64,000 nt of DNA, taken from Clostridium sp. Ade.TY. GTDB lineage: Bacteria; Bacillota; Clostridia; Clostridiales; Clostridiaceae. The position numbers and the translations under genes were made by a program. The stretch spans positions 1 through 64,000 of the forward strand of contig NZ_AVSV01000016.1 of NCBI RefSeq assembly GCF_000498355.1. Direction: 5' to 3'. The notes beneath the pieces were generated by a model that searched no databases, was not told the DNA's origin, and saw only the letters and a list, made by a program, of their open reading frames with translations. Below, piece after piece: positions 46,517 to 57,172 of the stretch. Every line of letters starts with the position of its first letter. Position 1 is the stretch's first letter.

Positions 46517-48219
46517 TGAAAAATGAAAAAGACTTAAAAAATCTTATAAACAGTATAGATGGTAGAGGTTATAAAGCATATAAAACTTTGGAAGGAAATT
46601 ATGATTTCGGTGATTATATTTTATTTATAGATCATGTTCAAGGAGATCCATTTGCAGCGCCTTCAAGAGTTAGGATAAGTGTTAATAAAGATATCAATAA
46701 AATACCTTATGAATTATTTGATGAATATCATAAAAAAGTTGCAGTTCAAGATTTTATTGCTAGAGTCTTTAATCAGAGTATAAATAAATTTGGTGAGAGG
46801 GTCATGGGTTCAGGAAAAAGCGGAATTATAAATATTAGTAGATGCCCTCAAGAGATTTTAGATAGAACAGCAGTTATTTTGGATGAAGAAAAAATAGAAG
46901 TAAGATTTGAAGTGGGATTTCCTGCTAGGGGAAGAACTGTACTTGGTAAGGAACTTCAAAAGATAATCTATGATTTTTTACCAAAGATAGTTGAGAATAG
47001 TTTAAAGTATGAAAATTTAAATAAAGATAAACTTGTAAATAGAGTTAAACTTGTTTGCGACCAACAATTTATAAGAGATGAATTAAAAAGATTAAATTTA
47101 GTTGCATTTGTTGGAAATGGAGCAATACTTCCAAGAGAGAGTGGAGTATCAACGAAACCATTAAAAGAAGCAAAAGAATTTGTATCTCCTAAAGAATTAG
47201 AAGTAGAAATTAATTTACCTAATAAAGGTTTAATAAAAGGTATGGGAATAAGAAAGGGGATATCATTAATAGTTGGTGGAGGCTATCATGGTAAATCAAC
47301 TCTTTTAAATGCTTTAGAACTTGGAGTGTATAATCATATTGAAGGTGATGGAAGAGAATATGTAATAACTGATAATAGTGCTATGAAAGTTAGGGCAGAA
47401 GATGGAAGGTCTATAATAAAAGATGATATATCCTTATTTATAAATAATCTTCCAAATGGAAAAGATACTATAAAATTTATTAGTGAAAATGCTAGTGGAA
47501 GTACATCACAAGCTGCTAATATAGTTGAAGCAATAGAAAGTGATAGTAAGCTGTTACTTATTGATGAAGATACATCAGCTACTAATTTTATGATTAGAGA
47601 TGATATAATGCAATGCTTAGTATCTAATGAGGAAGAGCCTATAACACCATTTATAGAATTAGTTAAAGGGATATATGAGCAAAAAGGAATATCAACAATA
47701 ATAGTTGTTGGTAGTTCAGGAGATTATTTTGATATAGCAGATTCAGTAATTCAAATGGATTGTTATGAACCAAAGGATGTAACTTTAAAAGCTAAAGCAC
47801 TATCAAAAGGATTAATACTTAAAAGAATTGAAAATAAGGATTTAAATATAAAAATAGATTTTGAAAGAAGACTTTTAAAAGGAACAGTACAAAGTGGTCC
47901 TAAGGGAGTAAAAATTAAGACTTTAGGTGTTGATGGAATTAGTATAAATAAAGAAGATATAAATTTAAGGGCAGTGGAACAAATAGTTGATAAAGAACAA
48001 GTAACTTCAATAGGGAATATGATGAGATGGGCAGAAGATAATGCTATAAATAATAAGTTAACATTAATAGAAATTACAGATAAGATATTAAATAGAATAA
48101 AAGAAAAAGGATTAATATCAATTAATGGAATAAAAGGTGGGGCATGTGACTTAGCTATGCCAAGAAGACAAGAAATAATGGCAGCGTTTAATAGATATAG
48201 AAAACTTAGAGTTAAATAA
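46516..48219 (+). CDS. predicted ATPase of the ABC class (COG3044)
   Basis: This 567-residue soluble protein has a P-loop GGGYHGKSTLLNALE near residue 255, a Walker B-like LLLIDEDTSATNFM near residue 350, and the family motif GFPARGRTVLG near residue 136. It belongs to the COG3044 group of lone ABC-class ATPases with no transmembrane partner. Its cellular role is not known to me. It is translationally coupled to the DUF1836 gene. It is followed after about 75 bases by a small ferredoxin-like gene. Confidence 0.8.
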   Translation: MKNEKDLKNLINSIDGRGYKAYKTLEGNYDFGDYILFIDHVQGDPFAAPSRVRISVNKDINKIPYELFDEYHKKVAVQDFIARVFNQSINKFGERVMGSGKSGIINISRCPQEILDRTAVILDEEKIEVRFEVGFPARGRTVLGKELQKIIYDFLPKIVENSLKYENLNKDKLVNRVKLVCDQQFIRDELKRLNLVAFVGNGAILPRESGVSTKPLKEAKEFVSPKELEVEINLPNKGLIKGMGIRKGISLIVGGGYHGKSTLLNALELGVYNHIEGDGREYVITDNSAMKVRAEDGRSIIKDDISLFINNLPNGKDTIKFISENASGSTSQAANIVEAIESDSKLLLIDEDTSATNFMIRDDIMQCLVSNEEEPITPFIELVKGIYEQKGISTIIVVGSSGDYFDIADSVIQMDCYEPKDVTLKAKALSKGLILKRIENKDLNIKIDFERRLLKGTVQSGPKGVKIKTLGVDGISINKEDINLRAVEQIVDKEQVTSIGNMMRWAEDNAINNKLTLIEITDKILNRIKEKGLISINGIKGGACDLAMPRRQEIMAAFNRYRKLRVK

Positions 48220-48293
48220 TTAAAGATATAGTTATATTTAGTACAAATTTTGCAAATAATATCTCTGATATATTAATTAAAGGAGAGATTATA

Positions 48294-48461
48294 ATGAGTG
48301 ATGTTATATGTTTATGTACTGGAGTAACAGAAGAGACTATAATTAAAGCAATAAAAAATGGTGCACATACTGTTGAAGAAGTTGGTGAAGCAACAGGAGC
48401 TGGGACTGTATGTGGAAGTTGCCAAGATGAAATTCAAAGATTAATAGATGAAAATAAATAA
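48294..48461 (+). CDS. BFD-like [2Fe-2S] ferredoxin, 55 residues
   Basis: A short ORF with AAAGGAGA eight bases upstream encodes 55 residues of a bacterioferritin-associated ferredoxin (BFD) domain. The four cluster cysteines are C6-x-C8 (CLCTGVTEE) and C40-x2-C43 (VCGSCQDEI), the standard CxC ... CxxC spacing. It probably delivers electrons to an iron or redox enzyme. No bacterioferritin gene is adjacent. It ends just before a terminator. Confidence 0.85.
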   Translation: MSDVICLCTGVTEETIIKAIKNGAHTVEEVGEATGAGTVCGSCQDEIQRLIDENK

Positions 48462-48466
48462 TTAAT

Positions 48467-48502
48467 AGAGTACTTAGTTAAATACTAAGTACTTTATTTT
48501 TT
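48467..48502 (+). terminator. terminator after BFD ferredoxin
   Basis: AGTACTTAGT and ACTAAGTACT form a perfect stem around TAAAT, followed by a T-rich tail. Confidence 0.88.
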
Positions 48503-48621
48503 GGTTTATTATAAAAGATAAAGGGGTTAATAAAATTTATTATATTTTTGATTTTGTTTAATAAATTTACTGGAATATAATATCAATATAGAGTTAAATT
48601 ATAGTATGGAGGAAGAGGTTT

Positions 48622-49581
48622 ATGGAGAATATAGTTATTGTAATTTGTGTAGTATTAATTTTAATCTTTAGTGCTTTAATTTTTATAGGAAATAAATTTT
48701 ATAATTTAGCTATAAATCCTAAAGTATCAAAGGATATTGTCTTTAATTCTGAAGAAACAAAAAGCGAAGAAAATTTATCACAAAGTCAAACAAGTGGCGA
48801 AAATGCTGAAGAAGATTTAAGGTGGTTTTTAAATGACTCAAATTATGAAGATGTTTATATTAAGTCAAATGATGGTTTAAAGCTTCATGGATATAAAATA
48901 AAAAACAAAAATAATACAAATAAGTGGGTTATAACTGTCCATGGATACACAAGTGAAGGAAAGCTTATGTCTAATTTTGCAAAAAACTTTTATGATATGG
49001 GATACAATTTATTAGTTCCAGATTTAAGAGGTCATGGAATGAGTGAAGGTACTTACATAGGAATGGGATGGGATGATAGATTAGATATAATTAATTGGAT
49101 TAAATTTTTAAATGATAATGAGAAGGATAATATAATAATTTTACATGGAATATCAATGGGTGGAGCAACAGTTATGATGACATCTGGAGAAGAACTTCCA
49201 AGTAATTTAAAATTGATAATTGAAGATTGCGGATATACTTCAGTTTGGGATCAATTTTCATATCAATTAAAAGTTTTATTTAAATTACCAGCATTTCCTT
49301 TTATGAATGTAGCAAGCTTAGTATGTAAAATTAGAGCTGGTTATTTTTTAGGAACTGCATCATCAATTAAACAATTGGCTAAAGCAAAGGTTCCTATGCT
49401 GTTTATACATGGAGATAAGGATGATTTTGTGCCTTTTTATATGTTAGATGAAGTTTATAATGCAGCAAATTGTAAGAAGGAAAAATTAGTAATAAAAGGA
49501 GCTGGACATGCTAAGTCAGCAACAGTGAATCCAAAAAAATATTGGGAAACAGTAAAAGATTTTATTAATAAAAATATTTAG
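48622..49581 (+). CDS. membrane-anchored alpha/beta hydrolase
   Basis: The protein has one N-terminal membrane segment (residues 3-25), a polar linker, and a serine hydrolase domain. Catalytic features are the nucleophile elbow GISMGG near residue 177, the acid in HGDKDDFVPF near residue 268, and the histidine in GAGHAKS near residue 295. It has 319 residues and resembles the YqkD/BAAT-like group. The catalytic domain is probably outside the cell. It is followed closely by a small membrane protein gene. Confidence 0.85.
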   Translation: MENIVIVICVVLILIFSALIFIGNKFYNLAINPKVSKDIVFNSEETKSEENLSQSQTSGENAEEDLRWFLNDSNYEDVYIKSNDGLKLHGYKIKNKNNTNKWVITVHGYTSEGKLMSNFAKNFYDMGYNLLVPDLRGHGMSEGTYIGMGWDDRLDIINWIKFLNDNEKDNIIILHGISMGGATVMMTSGEELPSNLKLIIEDCGYTSVWDQFSYQLKVLFKLPAFPFMNVASLVCKIRAGYFLGTASSIKQLAKAKVPMLFIHGDKDDFVPFYMLDEVYNAANCKKEKLVIKGAGHAKSATVNPKKYWETVKDFINKNI

Positions 49582-49617
49582 TAATAAGTTAAAGAGGATA
49601 TATAAGGAGAGGTAATA

Positions 49618-49833
49618 ATGAGTAATATTAAAATAAAAAATAAAGAAAAAGTAGCAAAGATAATATTTGGAATAGCAATATTAGGAGAAATTTTATGTGC
49701 AGGTATTATATTTTTTGATATATATTCAGGAAAAAGTACATTTTCAGATCAAAGTACAAATATATTAGCTTTAATTGCAGTTATGATATATGGATTATAT
49801 GTTTATAAATCAAAAGATAGGAAGAGAAAATAA
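49618..49833 (+). CDS. small two-segment membrane protein
   Basis: This 71-residue protein has a basic N-terminus, membrane segments near residues 13-33 and 44-62, and a basic RKRK tail. AAGGAGAGG precedes the ATG. It lies 36 bases after the hydrolase and 30 bases before the molybdopterin oxidoreductase gene, so it may be co-transcribed with either. I do not recognise a named family. Confidence 0.6.
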   Translation: MSNIKIKNKEKVAKIIFGIAILGEILCAGIIFFDIYSGKSTFSDQSTNILALIAVMIYGLYVYKSKDRKRK

Positions 49834-49863
49834 TTTTAGTTTAAAGTTAAATGGAGGTATTAT

Positions 49864-51891
49864 ATGAAAAGGTTAAGTCATGGTTGTACCTTAGATTGTT
49901 TTGATTGTTGTAAATTTAATGTTTATGTAAAAGATAATGGAGAGATAAAAATAGAAGGAGATAAAAATCATCCTTATACTAAAGGTTTTATATGTAAAAA
50001 GGGCTTGGCTCATTTAGATAGATTAAATCATAAAGATAGAATATATAAACCAATGCTTAAGAAAGATAATAAATGGATTGAAATATCTTTTGAGGAAGCA
50101 TTAGAAATTATGGCTAAAAAGCTAAAGGAATATAAAGAAAAATTTTCTTCTAATTCTATATTATATTATGAGCAATATGGTAATGGTGCAGTTTTAAAAA
50201 GTATTGGAGATATATTTTTTAATTTTTATGGAGGGGTAAGCAAACAAAAAGGTGGTCCATGTTGGAGTGCTGGAATGGCTGCTCAAAAATTAGATTTTGG
50301 AGATTCAAGAAGTCATTCTTTAGAAGATATGTTAAATAGCAAAAATATATTTGTATGGGGAAAAAATCCTGCAAATACAACTATTCATACTATGCAAATG
50401 ATAAAAAAGGCAAAGGATAATGGAGCTAAAATAATAGTTATTGATCCGATATATACAAATACAGCAAAGTTATCTGATATGTATATAAAGATTAAGCCTG
50501 GTGGAGATAGTGCATTAGCATTAGCTATGGGAAAGTTAATAATAGAAAAAAAACTTTATGATATGAATTATATAAACTCATATGTTTTAGGATTTAATAA
50601 GTATAAAGAATATGTGGAATCACTAGATTTAAACTTATTGATAAATAAATGTGGAGTTGAACTAGAAGAATTAAATAAGCTTGTAAATTTATATACGGAG
50701 AAATATTCAACGATACTTTTAGGATATGGAATGCAAAAGTATAGAAATGGTGGAAATACAATAAGAGCTATAGATACATTAGGAGCTATAACTGGACAAA
50801 TAGGAGAAAGCGGTGGTGGAATAAATTATGCAAATAAAGTTTATCCATCAGTTTTAAATAATGATCCATTTAATAGTGAAAGTTTTGGTGCTAATAGAAA
50901 ATTTTATACTAGCGATATAGAAAGTTTTATAAAAGAATCAATTCAAGGTAGTACATATTATAAAGATAATATTTATATTAAAAAACCTAAGATTAAATAT
51001 GACTTAACTAAAAGCAATGTACCTGTAAAAATGGCTGTAATAGTAAAGAGTAATTTATTAAACCAATTACCAAATTTAAATGGTTTAAATAGTGCTATTG
51101 ATAAAATAGAATTTAAAGTTTGTTTTGATATGTTTATGACTGATACTGCAAAAAAATGTGATTTATTTATACCAACAACAAGTACTTTAGAGAGCGAAGA
51201 TTTACTTTATAGTTCAATGACAAATCCATATATAATATATAATGAAAAAGTTGTTGAACCATTAGATAAAAGAATGGATGAATATGAATTTTTTAAGGAA
51301 CTTGCAAAACGGCTAGAGATGAAAGATTATCCATTCATAAGCAAGAGGGAATACATAGAAAAAATAATCGAACCTCTTAATGAATATATAGAGGATATAT
51401 CTTTAGAAAAAATAAAAGAAAATTATATAACTATACATGACTCAGTTGCATGGAGAGATAAAAGATTCTTAACTAAGTCAGGAAAATTTGAAATTAATCT
51501 ATATAGAGAAGATTTTATTGAGAATAATAATGATAATAAGTTTAGGTTGTTAACTAATCACAGCAGAGATACTTTATTTAGTCAACATATGATGGATAAA
51601 GAAGGAATATCAAAGGCATACATAAATGAAAATATGGCTGAAAAATTAAGTATAACAAATAATGAAAAGGTTACTTTGAAATCAGAAAATGGAAGTATAA
51701 AAGTTGAGATTATATTAGATAATTCAATTTCTGATTATGTTGTAATGATGTATGTTGGTTGGTGGACTAAACATGGTAATCCTAATTATATAACTATCTC
51801 AGATAAATCAGATATTGGCGGACAAATAACCTATAATGAGACATTTGTTAGTATAGAAAAATATACTTACTTTAAAATATATTTAAATTAG
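49864..51891 (+). CDS. molybdopterin-dependent oxidoreductase
   Basis: This enzyme is of the DMSO reductase/formate dehydrogenase superfamily and binds a bis-pterin cofactor. The N-terminal [4Fe-4S] site is C8-x3-C12-x3-C16 and a fourth cysteine in GFICKKG. The pterin-binding regions follow (GGPCWSAGMAAQ, NIFVWGKNPANT, GGGINYANK), then a C-terminal cap domain. It has 675 residues, no Tat signal, and no adjacent electron-transfer subunit or molybdenum cofactor genes. The substrate is unknown. No in-frame TGA suggests selenocysteine. Confidence 0.87.
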   Translation: MKRLSHGCTLDCFDCCKFNVYVKDNGEIKIEGDKNHPYTKGFICKKGLAHLDRLNHKDRIYKPMLKKDNKWIEISFEEALEIMAKKLKEYKEKFSSNSILYYEQYGNGAVLKSIGDIFFNFYGGVSKQKGGPCWSAGMAAQKLDFGDSRSHSLEDMLNSKNIFVWGKNPANTTIHTMQMIKKAKDNGAKIIVIDPIYTNTAKLSDMYIKIKPGGDSALALAMGKLIIEKKLYDMNYINSYVLGFNKYKEYVESLDLNLLINKCGVELEELNKLVNLYTEKYSTILLGYGMQKYRNGGNTIRAIDTLGAITGQIGESGGGINYANKVYPSVLNNDPFNSESFGANRKFYTSDIESFIKESIQGSTYYKDNIYIKKPKIKYDLTKSNVPVKMAVIVKSNLLNQLPNLNGLNSAIDKIEFKVCFDMFMTDTAKKCDLFIPTTSTLESEDLLYSSMTNPYIIYNEKVVEPLDKRMDEYEFFKELAKRLEMKDYPFISKREYIEKIIEPLNEYIEDISLEKIKENYITIHDSVAWRDKRFLTKSGKFEINLYREDFIENNNDNKFRLLTNHSRDTLFSQHMMDKEGISKAYINENMAEKLSITNNEKVTLKSENGSIKVEIILDNSISDYVVMMYVGWWTKHGNPNYITISDKSDIGGQITYNETFVSIEKYTYFKIYLN

Positions 51892-51953
51892 AACATTTAT
51901 AGTTATATATAAATATAATAAATTTAAAAATAATTTATTATAAGAGGTTTAAA

Positions 51954-52277
51954 ATGAAAAGTAGTAAGTGGATGTTAGTTAAATTTAGAGGTGAATTAGG
52001 AAAAATTTCTTTTACAGATGAGGAAGCAAAATATATAGCTAAAAAATTAAAAATAGATTTTTCAAAAGAAAAATTTGATTTTAAACAATTTAAAATGGGA
52101 TTAGAAGTTGAACTTGAACATGGAACTAAATTTCCAAACACTAATGTTACAAATAATGATCCAATACTTACAGGTCAAATAGCTTTAGCTCATTTATTAG
52201 AGTTTCCTGATTATTATACAAGGTTGAAAAAGTTAGAAGATGAGGCAAAAGATTATTGGAGCAAAATTAAAAAATAA
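51954..52277 (+). CDS. DUF5661 family protein
   Basis: This 107-residue soluble protein shows the DUF5661 pattern: FTDEEAKYIAKKLKIDF, then MGLEVELEHGTKF, TNVTNNDPILTGQIALAHLLEFPDYYTRL. The ELEHG and AHLLE-DYY residues suggest a metal or nucleotide site, but no function is established. An AAGAGG site precedes the ATG. It is followed by a terminator. Confidence 0.72.
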   Translation: MKSSKWMLVKFRGELGKISFTDEEAKYIAKKLKIDFSKEKFDFKQFKMGLEVELEHGTKFPNTNVTNNDPILTGQIALAHLLEFPDYYTRLKKLEDEAKDYWSKIKK

Positions 52278-52292
52278 TAAAATATAATATTT

Positions 52293-52320
52293 AAAAGACC
52301 AGGATAAATCCTAGTCTTTT
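52293..52320. terminator. terminator between DUF5661 and zinc-ribbon genes
   Basis: AAAAGACCAGGAT and ATCCTAGTCTTTT form a stem with one mismatch between convergent genes. Confidence 0.8.
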
Positions 52321-52592
52321 ACTTTATAAGTTATAGTTAAAGGTTCTATTACAAATAGAGCTATAAAAGCTATTATTATAAATGGAATATAAAAAGGAAC
52401 AATACCTTTAGAAGATAATACTTGAGATATGCCATAACCTATAACTAAAAAAATTCCTGCTATAAAAGTATTGTTAAGAGTTGCTATTATTGGAGTTTTA
52501 CAATGAGGACATTTAGTAACCCTACTCATTTTAACTTCTTTAACATTAAATGTTTCTGAACATTTAGGACAAATTTTTATATAACTAAACAA
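52311..52592 (-). CDS. small zinc-ribbon membrane protein
   Basis: The N-terminus carries CPKC and CPHC (a zinc-ribbon, residues about 7-32), followed by two membrane segments. I place the start at TTG 52592 (93 residues), because GGGGGTGAT is correctly spaced for it, while the upstream ATG at 52619 lies before the ribosome site. The function is unknown. Proteins of this layout are common single-gene units in clostridia. Confidence 0.65.
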   Translation of the reverse strand: MFSYIKICPKCSETFNVKEVKMSRVTKCPHCKTPIIATLNNTFIAGIFLVIGYGISQVLSSKGIVPFYIPFIIIAFIALFVIEPLTITYKVKD

Positions 52593-52650
52593 ATGAATCA
52601 CCCCCACATTTATATACAAATTATACCATATAAAATTTCAATATATTTAA

Positions 52651-52681
52651 ATAGCTATACCAAAATAATTGGTATAGCTAT
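52651..52681. terminator. hairpin after the ATP-cone gene
   Basis: ATAGCTATACC and GGTATAGCTAT form a perfect stem with a nine-base loop. The flanking T content is modest. Confidence 0.65.
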
Positions 52682-52685
52682 AAAT

Positions 52686-52955
52686 TTAAAATAAAATATA
52701 TTTTTTAGCGATATCATTAAATCCACATTCTCTTAATGATTCAAATAAAAACATTTTAATTTCTAAGCTTGAAATCTGTCTATCAGGATTTCTTCTTATG
52801 AAATTAGTAAGTTTAGAGTTAAAAGTATTTCTGATATAGTTAATATCTGATTGGTTTAATAGTTCATTACAGTCACTAAAAGTGTTTTTAATACTTGTAA
52901 TTAGTTTATCAATATTAAAATTTTCTAAACGACCATCTTTTTTTATTATTACCAT
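52686..52955 (-). CDS. stand-alone ATP-cone domain protein
   Basis: This 89-residue protein is an ATP-cone and little else: IIKKDGRLENFNIDKLITSIKNTF, then a helical body ending in SLRECGFNDIAKKYILF. ATP-cones sense ATP/dATP in ribonucleotide reductases and in the repressor NrdR. Here neither the zinc finger of NrdR nor a reductase is attached. It could be a detached allosteric module. GGGAGG lies before the start. Confidence 0.8.
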   Translation of the reverse strand: MVIIKKDGRLENFNIDKLITSIKNTFSDCNELLNQSDINYIRNTFNSKLTNFIRRNPDRQISSLEIKMFLFESLRECGFNDIAKKYILF

Positions 52956-52996
52956 ACCTAAACCTCCCTTAAATACTCTTATTAGTATTATATGAA

Positions 52997-54352
52997 TTAA
53001 AAGAAAATATTCGCCATAAGAACTATAACAGGTAAAGTTACTAATGTTCTTTCAATAAATAATATTACTAAGTCCTTTATTCCAACAGGAATTTTAGAGC
53101 CAAGTAAAAGGCCGCCTACTTCTGACATATAAATAAGTTGAGTTACTGATATACAAGCTACTATAAATCTAGTCATTTCATTAGTTATTGTAGTTGCAAG
53201 AACTGATGGTATAAACATATCTGCAAAGCCAACAATTAAAGTTTGAGATGCGGCAGCAGCTTCAGGTACTCCAAGTAATTTTAGTAATGGAATAAATGGA
53301 GTTCCCATAACTTGAAATATAGAAGTATATTCAGCAATCATAAGAGCTATTCCGCCCATAGCCATAACTATTGCAAGTACGCCAATCCACATATCTAAAA
53401 CATTTTTTATTCCTGATATAAAAAATTCTTTTGTGCTAGTATTACTTTCCGCTTTTTCAACAGCTTTTTCAAGTCCCCAAGAAAATGGAGTATATCCACT
53501 AGGAATAACTTCTAAATTCTTTGAATCTTGATCTCCAAAGTATGAATCTTCTTTTCTTGAAAGAGGTGGAATTCTTGGAATTATTATTGCTGCAACAATT
53601 CCTGAAAGTGTAACTGTTAAATAAAAAGGTAAAAACATATGAGCAAGTCCAACTTGTGAGATTATAACTAAACAAAATGTTATTGATACAGCTGAGAATG
53701 TTGTTCCTATAACTGCAGCCTCTCTTTTAGTATAAAATCCTTGTTCATATTGTTTTGAAGTTAAAAGTATACCAATACTTCCATCACCAAGCCATGAAGC
53801 AATACAATCTATTGATGATCTTCCAGGAAGATTAAAAATAGGTCTCATAACTTTAGTAAGAAGTGAACCTACAAATTCTAAAAGTCCAAAATCTAAAAGT
53901 AATGGTAATAAAAATCCAGCAAATAAAAATACTGCAATTAATATTGGTAATAAATCATTTAATACAAGTCCACCTGTGTTTTCAGACCATATAAATTCAG
54001 GTCCTATATTAAAATAAGCACATATAATAAAAATCATTCCTAAAATTCTAGCGATAAACCATAGTGGTGATACATTAAATAAATTATTTAAGTATTCATT
54101 TTCTACTAAAAATTTTGGCTTAAATATTTTTATAATTACACTTCCTATAACAGATAGTGATATTAAAATTAAAGCCATTAATTTTAAGAAGTTAGTAAAA
54201 TTTCCTTCTATAAACTTAGCTAAAAAGGCTATAGGAATTGTTACTTGATTTTCTATTTTAAAAGGAATCATAAATAAAGATATTCCAATTAACGATGGAA
54301 TTAAAAATTTTAATAATGATCCTAAATTATATTTATTCGTTAAATTATTCAT
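52997..54352 (-). CDS. YjiH-like membrane protein with nucleoside-recognition (GATE) domain
   Basis: This 451-residue membrane protein has about ten hydrophobic segments and two Gate-type regions (for example LLPLLLDFGLLEFVGSL and the region around ASWLGDGSIG). It resembles YjiH, a putative transporter of unknown substrate. AAGGAG precedes the ATG. Upstream lie three overlapping ATACAT/ATGTAT half-sites that look like an operator. Confidence 0.78.
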   Translation of the reverse strand: MNNLTNKYNLGSLLKFLIPSLIGISLFMIPFKIENQVTIPIAFLAKFIEGNFTNFLKLMALILISLSVIGSVIIKIFKPKFLVENEYLNNLFNVSPLWFIARILGMIFIICAYFNIGPEFIWSENTGGLVLNDLLPILIAVFLFAGFLLPLLLDFGLLEFVGSLLTKVMRPIFNLPGRSSIDCIASWLGDGSIGILLTSKQYEQGFYTKREAAVIGTTFSAVSITFCLVIISQVGLAHMFLPFYLTVTLSGIVAAIIIPRIPPLSRKEDSYFGDQDSKNLEVIPSGYTPFSWGLEKAVEKAESNTSTKEFFISGIKNVLDMWIGVLAIVMAMGGIALMIAEYTSIFQVMGTPFIPLLKLLGVPEAAAASQTLIVGFADMFIPSVLATTITNEMTRFIVACISVTQLIYMSEVGGLLLGSKIPVGIKDLVILFIERTLVTLPVIVLMANIFF

Positions 54353-54397
54353 AAATCATACTCCTTTTATACTTTTATGCATTAAAAATTAATATTT

Positions 54398-54423
54398 ATA
54401 CATTATATGTATTAATAATACAT
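54398..54423. promoter_or_regulatory. overlapping palindromes upstream of the YjiH gene
   Basis: Three half-sites ATACAT (54398), ATGTAT (54407) and ATACAT (54418) give two overlapping inverted repeats. The second, ATGTATTAATAATACAT, is perfect apart from its central base. It resembles an ArgR-type box, though the family is only a guess. Confidence 0.45.
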
Positions 54424-54510
54424 TAAATTTATGAAAAAAGATAGGGGTTATGTTAAAAAATATTCATAAAAATATATATAAATTTTTGGAATATATTCTA
54501 AAATGCACAT

Positions 54511-54539
54511 GTATTAAGATTTTTAAAAGACACATACTA
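54511..54539 (+). promoter_or_regulatory. possible forespore (sigma-F/G) promoter
   Basis: GTATTA at 54511-54516 and CATACTA at 54533-54539, 16 bases apart, resemble the sigma-G -35 (GnATR) and -10 (CATnnTA) elements. The -10 lies 13 bases before the AAAGGAG of the small gene. The -35 match is partial. Confidence 0.35.
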
Positions 54540-54569
54540 TTAGTGTAGTAAGAAAGGAGTGTGTTACAA

Positions 54570-54761
54570 ATGAAAAGAAATGCTATTCAAAATGTAAGAT
54601 GTTCTCTTGATGAATTAAAACAAGCAGAATCAATGTTAAATCAGGCAACTAGCACTGTTGAGAAGACGGAAAATAAAAAGATGATAGAAGATTCATTATG
54701 TGCAGTACAAGATACTATTAAAAAGGTTGAATGTACAATTTCAAACTACCAAGAACATTAA
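54570..54761 (+). CDS. small helical protein, possibly sporulation-linked
   Basis: The ORF encodes 63 residues, predicted to form two amphipathic helices with repeated heptads (LDELKQAESML and VQDTIKKVECTI). It starts at ATG 54570, with AAAGGAG 11 bases upstream; an in-frame GTG at 54561 is too close. I do not recognise a family with confidence. The sigma-G-like promoter suggests expression in the forespore, but this is inference. Confidence 0.55.
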   Translation: MKRNAIQNVRCSLDELKQAESMLNQATSTVEKTENKKMIEDSLCAVQDTIKKVECTISNYQEH

Positions 54762-54790
54762 TAATAAAGCCTTCTGATAAACTAAAATAA

Positions 54791-54826
54791 AAAAAGAACT
54801 ATCATTTTCATGATAGTTCTTTTTTG
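54791..54826. terminator. bidirectional terminator, small gene / glpK
   Basis: AAAAAGAACTATCAT and ATGATAGTTCTTTTT pair perfectly around TTTC, with T and A runs on the two strands. Confidence 0.92.
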
Positions 54827-54831
54827 TATTT

Positions 54832-56364
<1,533 letters not shown>

Positions 56365-57072
56365 CTATCTAAATAAAGTTACAAATGCAAATGCACCAAC
56401 TAATGCACCACATATAGGAGCTATAACTGGAATCCAAGCGTATTTCCAATCAGAATCTCTTTTACCTGGAACAGGTAATATAGCATGAGCTATTCTTGGA
56501 CCTAAGTCTCTTGCTGGGTTTATTGCATATCCAGTAGTACCACCGGAACTTAAACCAATTACCCAAATTAATAAACCTACAGCAAGTGTATTAAGACCAT
56601 TAGCCATTGGAACTGAATTAATTCCTAAAATAGCAAATACTAATAAGAAAGTTCCGAAGAATTCACTTATAAAGTTGAATTTACTATTTTTTATTGCAGG
56701 GCCTGTACAGAATACACCGAGTTTTCCATCCTTATCATCAGTAACCTCAAAGTGATTATAATATTGAATAAATACTAAAGTAGCTCCTAAAAATGCTCCA
56801 AGCATTTGGGCAGTTATATACATAGGAACTTGGCTCCAAGGGAAATCACCGATAGCAGCTAAGGATAAAGTTAAGGCTGGATTAAAGTGCGCGCCACTAG
56901 TTGCACCAAAAATAAATGCAGGGACAGCAACGGCAAATGCCCAACCGGTTGTGATTACCATCCAACCACCATTATTGCCTTTTGTTTTTTTCAAAACAAC
57001 ATTTGCAACAACGCCATCTCCAAGATAAATTAAGATCATTGTGCCTATCATTTCTGCTAGAAAGTTAACCAT
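56365..57072 (-). CDS. glpF: glycerol uptake facilitator (aquaglyceroporin)
   Basis: GlpF is a six-segment channel for glycerol. Both half-helix motifs are present: FNPALTLS near residue 65 and INPARDLGPR near residue 188, where the aspartate after NPAR marks glycerol channels over water channels. The GGTTGYA selectivity region is also present. It has 235 residues. The 5' leader contains a terminator and a cre-like site, so expression is probably controlled by an antiterminator and by CcpA. Confidence 0.95.
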   Translation of the reverse strand: MVNFLAEMIGTMILIYLGDGVVANVVLKKTKGNNGGWMVITTGWAFAVAVPAFIFGATSGAHFNPALTLSLAAIGDFPWSQVPMYITAQMLGAFLGATLVFIQYYNHFEVTDDKDGKLGVFCTGPAIKNSKFNFISEFFGTFLLVFAILGINSVPMANGLNTLAVGLLIWVIGLSSGGTTGYAINPARDLGPRIAHAILPVPGKRDSDWKYAWIPVIAPICGALVGAFAFVTLFR

Positions 57073-57172
57073 AAAAATACCCCCATTAGATTAGTTTTAT
57101 AATATAAACATTAACGAAATAGTTAATGTTCTATATTCATTAATTAAACCTATATCTAAAATTCTCATGAAA

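Noticed and set aside
49864-51891. Selenocysteine-containing formate dehydrogenase
   Set aside because: No in-frame TGA is present and the frame is open throughout, and partner subunits are missing.
54561-54569. GTG start for the small helical protein
   Set aside because: It lies only about three bases after AAAGGAG. The ATG at 54570 is better spaced.
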